From NCBI RefSeq assembly GCF_014205075.1, contig NZ_JACHMU010000001.1, forward strand, positions 2,170,001-2,234,000: a DNA stretch of 64,000 nt. Direction: 5' to 3'. The notes below the pieces were generated by a model. The model saw only the letters and a program-made list of their open reading frames with translations, made no database searches and had not been told where the DNA came from. The stretch comes from Microbacterium ginsengiterrae (GTDB lineage: Bacteria > Actinomycetota > Actinomycetes > Actinomycetales > Microbacteriaceae). Shown here one piece after another: positions 51,564 through 62,758 of the stretch (its first letter is position 1; each line of letters starts with the position of its first letter). Both the position numbers and the translations under genes were made by a program.

Positions 51564-51758
51564 AACACAGGCCGCATGACCTGCGCGGGAGAGCCCGAAG
51601 CACACGATCGGGCACCGAAGGAGCAAGCCTCCCCGCCAATCTCTCAGGTACCCATACCGCGCATGTCCGGCCGCTCTGAAAAGCGATTCTCGAATCCGCC
51701 GACGGTGAAAGCCCCCGAGGGGCGAAACTCTCAGGCCCATGACAGAGGGGGAGTTCTC
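51564..51758 (+). ncRNA. tandem glycine riboswitch
   Basis: Two glycine aptamers lie in series upstream of gcvT. The first runs from GCGGGAGAGCCCG through CACCGAAGGAGCAA to CCAATCTCTCAGG. The second runs from GACGGTGAAAGCCCCC through GGGGCGAAACTCTCAGGCCC to GACAGAGGGGGAG. These are the conserved core strings of the gcvT motif (glycine riboswitch). A linker of about 40 nt joins them. In characterised examples glycine binding turns on gcv genes. No clear terminator hairpin is seen, so control may act on translation or by an unseen expression platform. Confidence 0.93.
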
Positions 51759-51809
51759 GGATACCGTGCATTCCGTACGGCATCCTTCCGATCGACACGG
51801 GAGAACTCC

Positions 51810-52994
51810 ATGACCGAGGCCCGCTACACCCCGCTGCGCGAGCGACATGAGTCGCTTGGCGCGTCCTTCACGGATTTCGGCGGGTGGCAGATGCCGGTGC
51901 GCTACACCTCCGACCTCGCCGAGCACCACGCCGTGCGCTCCGCCGCTGGGCTCTTCGACATCTCCCACATGGCGGAGTTCCTCGTCACGGGTGACTTCGC
52001 CGCCGAGTTCCTCGACTTCGCCCTCGCCGGTCGCCTCTCGGTGATGCCGGTCGGAAAGGCGAAGTACTCCCTGCTGCTGACCGAGGGCGGCGGGATCATC
52101 GACGACGTGATCGTCTACCGCCTCGCGGATGAGCGGTTCCTCATCATCTCGAACGCGGGCAACCGCGGCTTCGTGGACTCGGCATTGGCCAAGAGGGTGC
52201 GGGACTTCCCGTCGCGCATCGAACGGGAGACGTCCCTCCGCTCGGCCGATGGGGAGCGCAGCTTCGCCGGGTTCCTCGGCGATCGGGGAGTGGACGTCGA
52301 GGACGTCTCGGACGACTACGCCCTCCTCGCCGTGCAGGGACCCGCAGCGCAGGAGATCCTCGCGGCGACGGAGGACATCACCGGACTCAGTGCTCCCTGG
52401 TCGGAGCAGCGGTACTACGCGTGGGCGAGCGCCAGCTATCACGGCGAGCCGCTGCTGCTCGCGCGGACCGGATACACCGGCGAGGACGGCTTCGAACTGC
52501 TCGTCCGCGCGGCGGACGCCGCGGCGCTCTGGGACGATCTGCTGTCGGCGGGTCAACCGCACGGCCTGGTCCCCGCGGGGCTCGCGGCACGCGACACCCT
52601 CCGACTCGAGGCGGGCATGCCGCTCTACGGCAACGAACTGTCCCGCGAGATCACGCCGGCACAGGCCGGTCTCGGCCGCGTCGTGGCATCCGACAAGGAG
52701 TCGTTCGTCGGCAAGGACGCTGTGGCGCCCGCCGAGGGCGCGCGCGTGCTCGTGGGGCTGACGGCGGAAGGACGGCGCGCGGGACGCGCCGGCTACGCCG
52801 TCGTCGCAGAGGACGGCACCGCCGTCGGTGAGATCACCAGCGGCGCCCTCAGCCCGACACTCGGCCACCCCATCGCGATGGCCTACATCGACCCCGCGTT
52901 CGCGGATGCGGGCACCACTGTCCACCTGGATGTGCGGGGGACGAGGATTCCCGCCACCGTGACCGCCCTGCCTTTCTACCGGAGGAAGAAATGA
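51810..52994 (+). CDS. gcvT: glycine cleavage system aminomethyltransferase (T protein)
   Basis: The 394-residue T protein transfers the methylene group from the H protein lipoamide to tetrahydrofolate and releases ammonia. Conserved blocks: [31 protein letters not shown], and [18 protein letters not shown]. The ATG at 51810 has a GGGAGA site; the frame runs upstream into the riboswitch and is not coding there. It overlaps gcvH by ATGA. Confidence 0.95.
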   Translation: MTEARYTPLRERHESLGASFTDFGGWQMPVRYTSDLAEHHAVRSAAGLFDISHMAEFLVTGDFAAEFLDFALAGRLSVMPVGKAKYSLLLTEGGGIIDDVIVYRLADERFLIISNAGNRGFVDSALAKRVRDFPSRIERETSLRSADGERSFAGFLGDRGVDVEDVSDDYALLAVQGPAAQEILAATEDITGLSAPWSEQRYYAWASASYHGEPLLLARTGYTGEDGFELLVRAADAAALWDDLLSAGQPHGLVPAGLAARDTLRLEAGMPLYGNELSREITPAQAGLGRVVASDKESFVGKDAVAPAEGARVLVGLTAEGRRAGRAGYAVVAEDGTAVGEITSGALSPTLGHPIAMAYIDPAFADAGTTVHLDVRGTRIPATVTALPFYRRKK

Positions 52995-53368
52995 CCGATC
53001 TCACCGCACTCAAGTACACGGACGAGCACGAGTGGCTCTCCGTCGCCGACGGCGTCGCCACCATCGGCGTCACCGACTACGCGGCGGACAAGCTCGGGGA
53101 CGTCGTCTTCGTCGAGCTCCCCGCTGTCGGTACCGAGATCGCCGCCGGCTCCGTGGTCGGCGAGATCGAGTCGACGAAGTCCGTCGGCGAACTCTACGCA
53201 CCCCTCGCCGGGACCGTGACCGAGATCAACGACGCCGTCGTCGACGACCCGTCGCTCGTGAACGCCGAGCCGTTCGAGGGCGGCTGGCTCATCAAGGTGT
53301 CGATCGCCGACGGTGCGGCCGACGGCCTGCTCGACCGCGACGCCTACGTCGCGCTGACGGAGGGTTGA
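52991..53368 (+). CDS. gcvH: glycine cleavage system H protein
   Basis: The 125-residue lipoyl carrier shuttles the aminomethyl group between P, T and L proteins. The lipoylated lysine is K63 in [16 protein letters not shown]. The N-terminal YTDEHEWL is typical. It is coupled to gcvT by a 4-nt overlap and followed by gcvP. No L-protein gene is in the window. Confidence 0.96.
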   Translation: MTDLTALKYTDEHEWLSVADGVATIGVTDYAADKLGDVVFVELPAVGTEIAAGSVVGEIESTKSVGELYAPLAGTVTEINDAVVDDPSLVNAEPFEGGWLIKVSIADGAADGLLDRDAYVALTEG

Positions 53369-53376
53369 TCCGCCTC

Positions 53377-56284
<2,908 letters not shown>

Positions 56285-56286
<2 letters not shown>

Positions 56287-56332
56287 TCTGTCGGGCGGGG
56301 ACGCGCATCGCGCCGTCCCCGCCCGACAGATC
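56285..56332. terminator. strong bidirectional terminator between gcvP and the peptide ABC operon
   Basis: A perfect 19-bp inverted repeat (56285-56303 with 56314-56332) encloses a 10-nt loop. Its arms overlap the last bases of both convergent genes' stop codons, so one structure ends both operons. Confidence 0.9.
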
Positions 56333-58049
56333 ACACGCCCAGTTCGATGTCCCGTCCGGGGATCGCGTCGAGCAGACGCTGCGTGTAGGGCTGCTGCGGG
56401 TTGTCGAACACCTCGTCGACCGAGGCCTGCTCGACGATCCGGCCCGCCTCCATGACGCACACCCGGTCGGCGATGAGCCGCACCACGGCGAGGTCGTGTG
56501 TGATGAACAGGTAGGTCAGGTCCATCTCGCGCTGGAGGGATGCCAGCAGGTCGAGGATCTGCGCCTGGACGAGCACGTCGAGGGCCGACACGGCCTCGTC
56601 GAGGACGAGGATGTCGGGGTTCAGCGCCAGGCCCCTGGCCACGGCGACACGCTGCCGCTGTCCGCCGGAGAGCTCGTTCGGGTACCGCGTCGCCAGGGCG
56701 CGGGGGAGGGCGACCTGGTCGAGCAGCTCGAGCACTCGCTGCCGCCGCGTCGAACGGTCACCGACACCGTGCACGTTCAACGGCTCGGCGATCGAGTTCC
56801 CGATGCTCATGAGCGGATCCAGCGACCCGTACGGATCCTGGAACACCGGCTGCAGTCTGCTGCGCAGATCGAACAGCTGCGCACCGGAGAGCGCGGCGGT
56901 GTCGTTGCCCTCGATCCGGATGGTCCCGGACGTCGGCTTCTCGATCTGCAGCACCATCTTCGCGATGGTCGATTTGCCGGAGCCCGACTCGCCCACCAGC
57001 GCCATGGTCTCACCGCGATGGATCTGGAAGGTCGCATCAGAGACGGCCACGAAGTCCTTGGATCCGAAGTTGCCGGTGCGCAGCTTGTACATCTTGGTGA
57101 GGTTCTCGACCTCGATCATGGGCTGCGCGGTCACGACGGGCTTCGCGTCCGGCTCCGCGATCGCGGCCAGATCGAACGACTCCGCGGGGGCCGGCGGCAG
57201 CTCGGGTTTGCTCCCCAGGCGACGGGAGGCGAGGCTCGGGGCGGCCGAGACAAGGCGCTTCGTGTACGGATGCTGCGGATTCGCCAGGATCTCGCGGCTC
57301 GGACCCGCCTCGACGATGTTGCCGCGGTACATGACGATGAGCTTCTGAGCCCGCTCCGCCGCGAGTCCGAGGTCGTGCGTGACGAAGACCACCGCGGTGC
57401 CGAGCTCGCGCGTGCGCGATTCGAGGTGGTCCAGCACCACGCGCTGCACGGTCACGTCGAGCGCGGAGGTCGGCTCGTCGGCGATCAGCAGCTGCGGATC
57501 GGCCGACAGACCGATGCCGATGAGGGCGCGCTGCTTCATGCCGCCGGAGAACTGATGCGGGTACTGCTTCATCCGCGTCTCGGCGTCCTTCAGGCCGGCC
57601 TGCTCGAGCACGGCGACCGCGCGGCGGTGGACCTCAGCACGGCCCTGGGCGAGACCGTTGGCGCGGATGGCCTCCTCGACCTGGAAGCCGACCGACCAGA
57701 CGGGGTTGAGGTTCGACATCGGGTCCTGAGGGACCAGGCCGATCTCTCGGCCGCGGAGCGATTCCATCGTGCGACGGTTCGCGCCGACGAGCTCCTTGCC
57801 GTTCCACATGATCGACCCGCCGGTGACCTTCCCGGTCCCGGGGAGCAGGTCGATGAGGGCGTGGACCGTTGTCGACTTGCCGGAACCGGATTCCCCGACG
57901 ATCGCGACGGTCTCTCCGGGGTGGACGTCGAAGTCGACGCCGTGGACGACCTCGTTGATGCGGCGATCGACCTTGAAGCCGACGCGCAGGCCTCGGACGC
58001 TGAGCAGCGGCGGCTCGATGGGGGTGCGTTCGGATCGGAGCGTGTTCAT
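56331..58049 (-). CDS. peptide ABC transporter, fused double ATPase (DppD-DppF-like)
   Basis: The 572-residue protein contains two complete ABC ATPases: Walker A GESGSGKST at residues 52-60 and again near 345-353, each with signature (FSGGMKQR and LSGGQRQR) and Walker B (LLIADEPTSALD and ILVLDEAVSALD). Each ends in the oligopeptide-type region HPYTKRL or QPYTQRLL. It replaces separate DppD and DppF. It overlaps the DppC-like gene by 4 nt. Confidence 0.93.
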   Translation of the reverse strand: MNTLRSERTPIEPPLLSVRGLRVGFKVDRRINEVVHGVDFDVHPGETVAIVGESGSGKSTTVHALIDLLPGTGKVTGGSIMWNGKELVGANRRTMESLRGREIGLVPQDPMSNLNPVWSVGFQVEEAIRANGLAQGRAEVHRRAVAVLEQAGLKDAETRMKQYPHQFSGGMKQRALIGIGLSADPQLLIADEPTSALDVTVQRVVLDHLESRTRELGTAVVFVTHDLGLAAERAQKLIVMYRGNIVEAGPSREILANPQHPYTKRLVSAAPSLASRRLGSKPELPPAPAESFDLAAIAEPDAKPVVTAQPMIEVENLTKMYKLRTGNFGSKDFVAVSDATFQIHRGETMALVGESGSGKSTIAKMVLQIEKPTSGTIRIEGNDTAALSGAQLFDLRSRLQPVFQDPYGSLDPLMSIGNSIAEPLNVHGVGDRSTRRQRVLELLDQVALPRALATRYPNELSGGQRQRVAVARGLALNPDILVLDEAVSALDVLVQAQILDLLASLQREMDLTYLFITHDLAVVRLIADRVCVMEAGRIVEQASVDEVFDNPQQPYTQRLLDAIPGRDIELGV

Positions 58050-59020
58050 CGACGTGCCCTCGCCTTCGGGTCGAGGGCGTCGCGGACGGTCTCCCCGAGC
58101 AGGATGAAGCCCAGCACCGTGATGGAGAGGGCGAGTGACGGCCAGATCAGCGGCATCGGGTCCGTGCGCAGGGAGAGCTGCGCGGCGCTGATGTCGTTGC
58201 CCCAGCTGATGTACTGCCCCGGGGGCAGTCCGACCCCGAGGAAGGACAGCGTCGCCTCGGCGACGATGGCACTCGCGAGGGAGAGCGTCGTGACGACGAT
58301 CGCCGGGGCGAGGGCGTTCGGGAGGACGTGGCGCACGAGGGTGGCACCGCGCGAGAGCCCGAGGGACCCCGCTGCCATCACGAAGTCGGCGTTCTTGACG
58401 CGCAGGACCTCGCTTCGCACGATCCTCGCCGTGATCGGCCAGGAGAACCCGCCGATCGCGAAGGCGATGACGAGGGGATTGCGATAATCGGCGAGCACGC
58501 TCATGACGACGACGGCGGCCAGGATGTAGGGGATCGAGAAGAAGATGTCACCGGCACGCGAGAGCACGGTGTCGAGGAATCCGCCGAAGAAGCCCGCGAG
58601 CGATCCCATGAGCGTGCCGACGACGAAGGTGATGGCGATCACGAGCAGACCGACGGACACCGACGTCGACGCGCCGTAGATGATGCGCGAGTAGACATCG
58701 CATCCCTGGCGGTTGAATCCGAGCGGGTGCCCCGCGGACGGTGCGCCGTTCGAATTCGCGAGCGTGCACGCGCGCGGGTCCACCTGCGTGAACAGCCCGG
58801 GGAAGAGCGACACGAGGACCACGACGAGGATGATCACCACCGAGATCCAGAACATGGGTCGCACGCGCATGTCGCGCCACGCGTCGATCCACAGGTTCGA
58901 CTTCTTCTCGCGGACGCGGACCGCATCGACGACGGCCGGCGTCTCGTCCACCGCGGCGACGAAGTGAGTGGGCAGCGGCTCGCCGATGCCGGGGGATGAG
59001 GGAGTGGGCGAATCAGGCAT
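58046..59020 (-). CDS. peptide ABC transporter permease (DppC-like)
   Basis: The 324-residue permease has a 40-residue cytoplasmic N-terminus, an N-terminal OppC-type helix, and five more helices with the EAA loop RSEVLRVKNADFVMAAGSLG. The extracytoplasmic region after helix 1 contains two cysteines (PRACTLA and RQGCDVY). It pairs with the DppB-like permease, overlapping it by 8 nt. Confidence 0.92.
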   Translation of the reverse strand: MPDSPTPSSPGIGEPLPTHFVAAVDETPAVVDAVRVREKKSNLWIDAWRDMRVRPMFWISVVIILVVVLVSLFPGLFTQVDPRACTLANSNGAPSAGHPLGFNRQGCDVYSRIIYGASTSVSVGLLVIAITFVVGTLMGSLAGFFGGFLDTVLSRAGDIFFSIPYILAAVVVMSVLADYRNPLVIAFAIGGFSWPITARIVRSEVLRVKNADFVMAAGSLGLSRGATLVRHVLPNALAPAIVVTTLSLASAIVAEATLSFLGVGLPPGQYISWGNDISAAQLSLRTDPMPLIWPSLALSITVLGFILLGETVRDALDPKARARR

Positions 59021-59939
59021 AGCGGATCCTCGGGTCGAGCACGGCGTAGAGCAGGTCGATGACCAGGTTCACACCGAGGTAGATCAGCACCATCACGGTG
59101 ACGAAGGAGACGACCGTGGCGTTCTCGCCCTTCAGGATGGCGTTGAAGAGCACATTGCCGACGCCGGGGACGTTGAAGATCCCCTCCGTGACGGTCGCAC
59201 CCACCATCAGCGTGCCGAAGTCGGTCGCGGTGTTGGTGATGGTGGGGATGAGGGAGTTGCGCAGCACGTGCACCGGGATCACGCGGCCGCGGGAGAGGCC
59301 CTTCGCGTAGGCGGTGCGCACGAAGTCCTGGTTGAGCGTGTCGATGACGGATGCACGGGTCAGACGCATGCTCGTGGCGTAGAGGCTCACCGCGAGCACG
59401 ATGGCCGGAAGGAGCAGGTCCTTCATCGGGGCTCCCGATCCGACGGTCGGTGAGAACCAGCCGAGTTTCACCCCGAGCCCGAATTGGGCGATGAACGCGA
59501 CGACGAAGATCGGCACGCTGAGGAACAGCAGGCCGATGATGAGGTTGATGTTGTCGAACAGCTTGCCCTTGCGCAGGCCGGAGAACAGCCCGATGATCAC
59601 CGCGAGCACGAGTTCCATCGCGATCGCCATGACGGCGAGCTTCAGCGTCACGGGGAACGTGCGGGCGAGGATCTGCGCGACCGGCTCGCCGGAGAAGCTG
59701 ATGCCGAAGTCGCCGACGAAGATCCCCTTCAGGTACAGCAGGTACTGCACGATGAAGGGCTTGTCGAGGTTGTACTGCGCGCGCACGCGCTCGAGCAGGG
59801 CCTCGCTGGGCTGCTTGTCGCCGAACAGTGCGGCCACGGGGTCGCCCGGCATGGCGAAGACCATCCAGTAGATGAGGAGGGTCGTACCGAGGAGGACGGG
59901 GATCACCTGCAGCAGGCGACGGAGGACGTATCTCAGCAT
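59013..59939 (-). CDS. peptide ABC transporter permease (DppB-like)
   Basis: The 308-residue permease begins MLRYVLRRLLQVIPVLLG, typical of DppB/OppB, and has six helices and the EAA loop TLNQDFVRTAYAKGLSRG. The pair forms the membrane channel for di- or oligopeptides. ATG at 59939 begins at the first helix; the frame is open upstream but without similarity. A hairpin lies between it and the binding-protein gene. Confidence 0.92.
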   Translation of the reverse strand: MLRYVLRRLLQVIPVLLGTTLLIYWMVFAMPGDPVAALFGDKQPSEALLERVRAQYNLDKPFIVQYLLYLKGIFVGDFGISFSGEPVAQILARTFPVTLKLAVMAIAMELVLAVIIGLFSGLRKGKLFDNINLIIGLLFLSVPIFVVAFIAQFGLGVKLGWFSPTVGSGAPMKDLLLPAIVLAVSLYATSMRLTRASVIDTLNQDFVRTAYAKGLSRGRVIPVHVLRNSLIPTITNTATDFGTLMVGATVTEGIFNVPGVGNVLFNAILKGENATVVSFVTVMVLIYLGVNLVIDLLYAVLDPRIRYA

Positions 59940-60038
59940 GTGCGAGCGCCCCTTCGCGCCGCCGGAGTCCGCGCGGACCGGAAGTTCATGGTGTGGAGTT
60001 GCTCCTAGATACTGCGCATGACGCAGAGGTGACAGCCA

Positions 60039-60070
60039 GACGAGGCCCCGGGCGTCCCCGGGGCCTCGTC
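60039..60070 (-). terminator. hairpin between binding protein and permease genes
   Basis: A perfect 14-bp inverted repeat (60039-60052 with 60057-60070) encloses a 4-nt loop, 8 nt after the binding-protein stop. It probably attenuates read-through or protects the upstream mRNA, raising binding-protein levels over the permeases. Confidence 0.7.
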
Positions 60071-60078
60071 TGCACAGC

Positions 60079-61701
60079 TTACTTCTTGGTGATCTCGTTG
60101 AAGATCGGGACGGAGTTCCAGCCGAACTGGACGCCGTCGACGTCTTCGCTGAAGCCACCGGTCGTGCCCTGGTACCACAGTGGGATCGAGGGCAGGTCGG
60201 CGAGGAGGATCTCCTGCGCCTCGTGCAGCTTCGCGATCGACTCGTCGTGGTCGGACGTCGACACCGCCTCATTCAGCAGCGCGTCGAACTCCGGGTTCGA
60301 GTAGAAGCCGTGGTTCGAGCTCGCGTTGGTGAAGTACAGCGGCTGCAGGAAGTTGTACGCACCCGGGTAGTCCGCCTGCCAGCCGGCGCGGAACGGTCCG
60401 CCCACGACGTCGGCCTCACGGTCGTCGAGGAACGCCGCGAAGGTCGGGTACAGCTTCGGTGCGGAGTCGACACCGAGGTTGTTCTTCCACTGGTTGGCGA
60501 CAGCCTCGATCCACACCTGGTGCGGGCCGTCGCTGTTCGTGGCGACCTCGATGGTGCCCTCGAACGGCGAGATGGCGTCGGCCTGGGCCCACAGGTCCGC
60601 GGCGCGCTCCGGGTCGAACTCGAGCACGTCGCCGCCGGCGAGGTCCTCGGTGTACCCGTCGACGACGGGCGAGGTGAAGTCCTTCGCGGGGATGTTGGTC
60701 CCCTCGAAGATCGCGTCGATGATCTCTTCGCGGTCGACGGCGAGGGACAGCGCCTGACGACGCAGCTTGCCCTCTTCGTCCATGCCGAAGTGCGGCAGGT
60801 TGGTGGAGATCGCGAGGGTCGTGATCAGCGCGCCGGCCTGGTTGATCGCACGGTCGCCGAGATCGGACTCGAACACCGAGAACGCGGTGTCGGAGATCTG
60901 GTCGAGGACGTCGAGGTTGCCGCCCTGCAGGTCGCTGTAGGCGGCATCCAGCGACGCGTAGATCTTGAAGAACACGCCGTCGTTCTTCGCCTCACGCGGG
61001 CCGACGTAGGAGTCGTTCTTCACGAGGCTGATCGACTCGTCGTGCTTCCACGCGCCGTCGCCGTCGAGCATGTACAGACCGTTGCCGATCGGGTTCTGGC
61101 CGAACGCCTCCATGTCCTCGAACGCGACGTCGGGGAGCGGGTAGTAGGCCGAGTAGCCGAGGCGGTCGGGGAAGTCCGGGGTGGCGGTGACCGTGAACGT
61201 GTAGTCGTCCACGACCTTCAGACCCGACATCTCCTCGACGGGCTCGGACTCGCTGAAGCCCTCGATGTCGCCGAAGAAGTACTGGTTGTCCAGCGCGTTG
61301 TCGATGTTCGCTGCATAGTTCCACGCGTCGACGAAGTTGTGCGCCTGCACAGGGGTGCCGTCGCTGAAGACCGCGTCCTCACGGAGCTTGACGGTCCAGG
61401 TGGTGCTGTCGTCCGACTCGATCGACTCGGCGACGCCCATCTGCGTCTGCCCGTCGGCATCGTAGTAGACCAGGCCCTCCCAGAGCAGGTCGACGACCTT
61501 GCCGCCGCCGACCTCGGAGGTGTCGGCGGGGATGAGGCCCTTCTGGGGCTCGGTGTTGTTCGCCGTGATGATTCCGCTCGCTGCGCCCTCACCGCTGTCA
61601 CCGTTGCCGGCGTTGTCGCCGCCGCCGGCGCAACCGGCGAGGACGAGAGAGCCCGCGGCCACGAGCGTGGCGAAGCCGAGAGCGATCCGTGATCGTTTCA
61701 C
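60079..61701 (-). CDS. peptide ABC transporter substrate-binding lipoprotein
   Basis: The 540-residue family 5 extracellular solute-binding protein has a lipoprotein signal: positive N-terminus, hydrophobic helix and lipobox LAGC with C24 as the lipidated residue. A Gly/Asn/Asp-rich linker follows. It resembles OppA/DppA-type binding proteins for peptides. GTG at 61701 has AGGAAG upstream; an upstream frame extension would hide the signal peptide. It is the first gene of the importer operon. Confidence 0.93.
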   Translation of the reverse strand: MKRSRIALGFATLVAAGSLVLAGCAGGGDNAGNGDSGEGAASGIITANNTEPQKGLIPADTSEVGGGKVVDLLWEGLVYYDADGQTQMGVAESIESDDSTTWTVKLREDAVFSDGTPVQAHNFVDAWNYAANIDNALDNQYFFGDIEGFSESEPVEEMSGLKVVDDYTFTVTATPDFPDRLGYSAYYPLPDVAFEDMEAFGQNPIGNGLYMLDGDGAWKHDESISLVKNDSYVGPREAKNDGVFFKIYASLDAAYSDLQGGNLDVLDQISDTAFSVFESDLGDRAINQAGALITTLAISTNLPHFGMDEEGKLRRQALSLAVDREEIIDAIFEGTNIPAKDFTSPVVDGYTEDLAGGDVLEFDPERAADLWAQADAISPFEGTIEVATNSDGPHQVWIEAVANQWKNNLGVDSAPKLYPTFAAFLDDREADVVGGPFRAGWQADYPGAYNFLQPLYFTNASSNHGFYSNPEFDALLNEAVSTSDHDESIAKLHEAQEILLADLPSIPLWYQGTTGGFSEDVDGVQFGWNSVPIFNEITKK

Positions 61702-61853
61702 TTGTTCTTCCTCCTGATCGGACCGGGTCGCGGCGCGCATGGGTGGGCGCCTGACAAGCTCCGGTACGTGATGACGTCAGATTAGTTCGGCCCCCGTCCT
61801 GTTCAGGATCGGCAGGAGGAGATGAAACAGAATCGTGATGGGTCCCGCACCCG

Positions 61854-62645
61854 TCACCCGGGGAAGCCGAACAGCCAGGGGAACGTCGCGGCGGCCCACG
61901 GATAACCAACGAAGGCGGTGGCGTCGATGAGGAAGTGCGCCACGAGGAAGGGCAGCAGACGCCCCGTCCTGGCGAACAGCCAGCCGAACAGCAGCCCCAT
62001 TCCGAGATTGCCGATGAACGCACCGGGGCCCTGGTACAGGTGATAGCTCGCCCGCAGCACCGATGTCGCGATGATGATCGGCCAGATGCCCCAGCCCAGT
62101 TGCCTCAGCCGGTGGAACAGGTAGCCGAGGACGACGAACTCCTCCATGACCGACGCCCTGGCGGCCGAGAGGAGCAGCACGGGCACGGTCCACCAGTGCG
62201 CATCGAGTCCGCCGGGGTCGACGGCGACGAAGAGCCCCCACGCGCGCCCGGCCGCGTAGAGGGCGAGACCGGGGATGCCGATGACGAGCACGAGCAGGAT
62301 GCCGCGGCCGATGTCCGCGCCGACGCGGGTGCCGTCAAGACCCAGCGACCCCAGGTGCGGGCGGGTGTTCTGCCAGAGCAGGAAGCAGACGAGCACGACC
62401 GGCACGACAGCGAACCCGATCCCCAGCAGCTGGTAGATGAGGTCGAAGATCTCGCGGTCGCTGCGGGAGGGGTTCAGCGTGGTGGTCTGGTCCGCCAGGG
62501 GCGTGGTGTCGGTGAGGCGGTAGGCGAGCTGGACGATGGAGTAGACGGCCGATTCGCCGAGTCCGAGTGCGAGCACGATCGCGATCTCCCACCGGATCCG
62601 CGACCGGGACGACGGCGGGGTGACGGTGGATGCTGAGTGGCGCAC
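61854..62645 (-). CDS. CPBP family intramembrane glutamic endopeptidase
   Basis: The 263-residue membrane protein has six to seven helices and the three CPBP motifs: EEFVVLGYLFHRL, RASYHLYQG and HFLIDAT, which carry the catalytic glutamate pair and histidines. Family members are Rce1-like CAAX or bacteriocin-immunity proteases. The substrate is unknown. GTG at 62645 lies 6 nt after TAGCAT. The 113-bp gap to the binding-protein gene holds nothing recognisable. Confidence 0.87.
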   Translation of the reverse strand: MRHSASTVTPPSSRSRIRWEIAIVLALGLGESAVYSIVQLAYRLTDTTPLADQTTTLNPSRSDREIFDLIYQLLGIGFAVVPVVLVCFLLWQNTRPHLGSLGLDGTRVGADIGRGILLVLVIGIPGLALYAAGRAWGLFVAVDPGGLDAHWWTVPVLLLSAARASVMEEFVVLGYLFHRLRQLGWGIWPIIIATSVLRASYHLYQGPGAFIGNLGMGLLFGWLFARTGRLLPFLVAHFLIDATAFVGYPWAAATFPWLFGFPG

Positions 62646-62651
62646 AGACCG

Positions 62652-62657
62652 ATGCTA
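62652..62657 (-). promoter_or_regulatory. -10 box of a leaderless promoter (CPBP)
   Basis: On the minus strand TAGCAT precedes the GTG at 62645 by exactly 6 nt. Confidence 0.6.
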
Positions 62658-62703
62658 CGGGAGCCCCTGGGAGCGCGGTCAGCGCCCGATCAGTGAGCGT
62701 GCG

Positions 62704-62709
62704 ATATCC
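62704..62709 (+). promoter_or_regulatory. -10 box of typA
   Basis: TATCCT lies 50 nt before the typA ATG, leaving a leader of about 43 nt with an AGGAAA ribosome site. Confidence 0.4.
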
Positions 62710-62758
62710 TGTACCGTCGGCATCCCGGCGCATCCCACACCCCTTTTAGGAAACCTGC

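Noticed and set aside
61741..61853. Gene or regulatory element in the gap between the binding protein and CPBP genes
   Set aside because: No frame, dyad or promoter pattern strong enough to support one.
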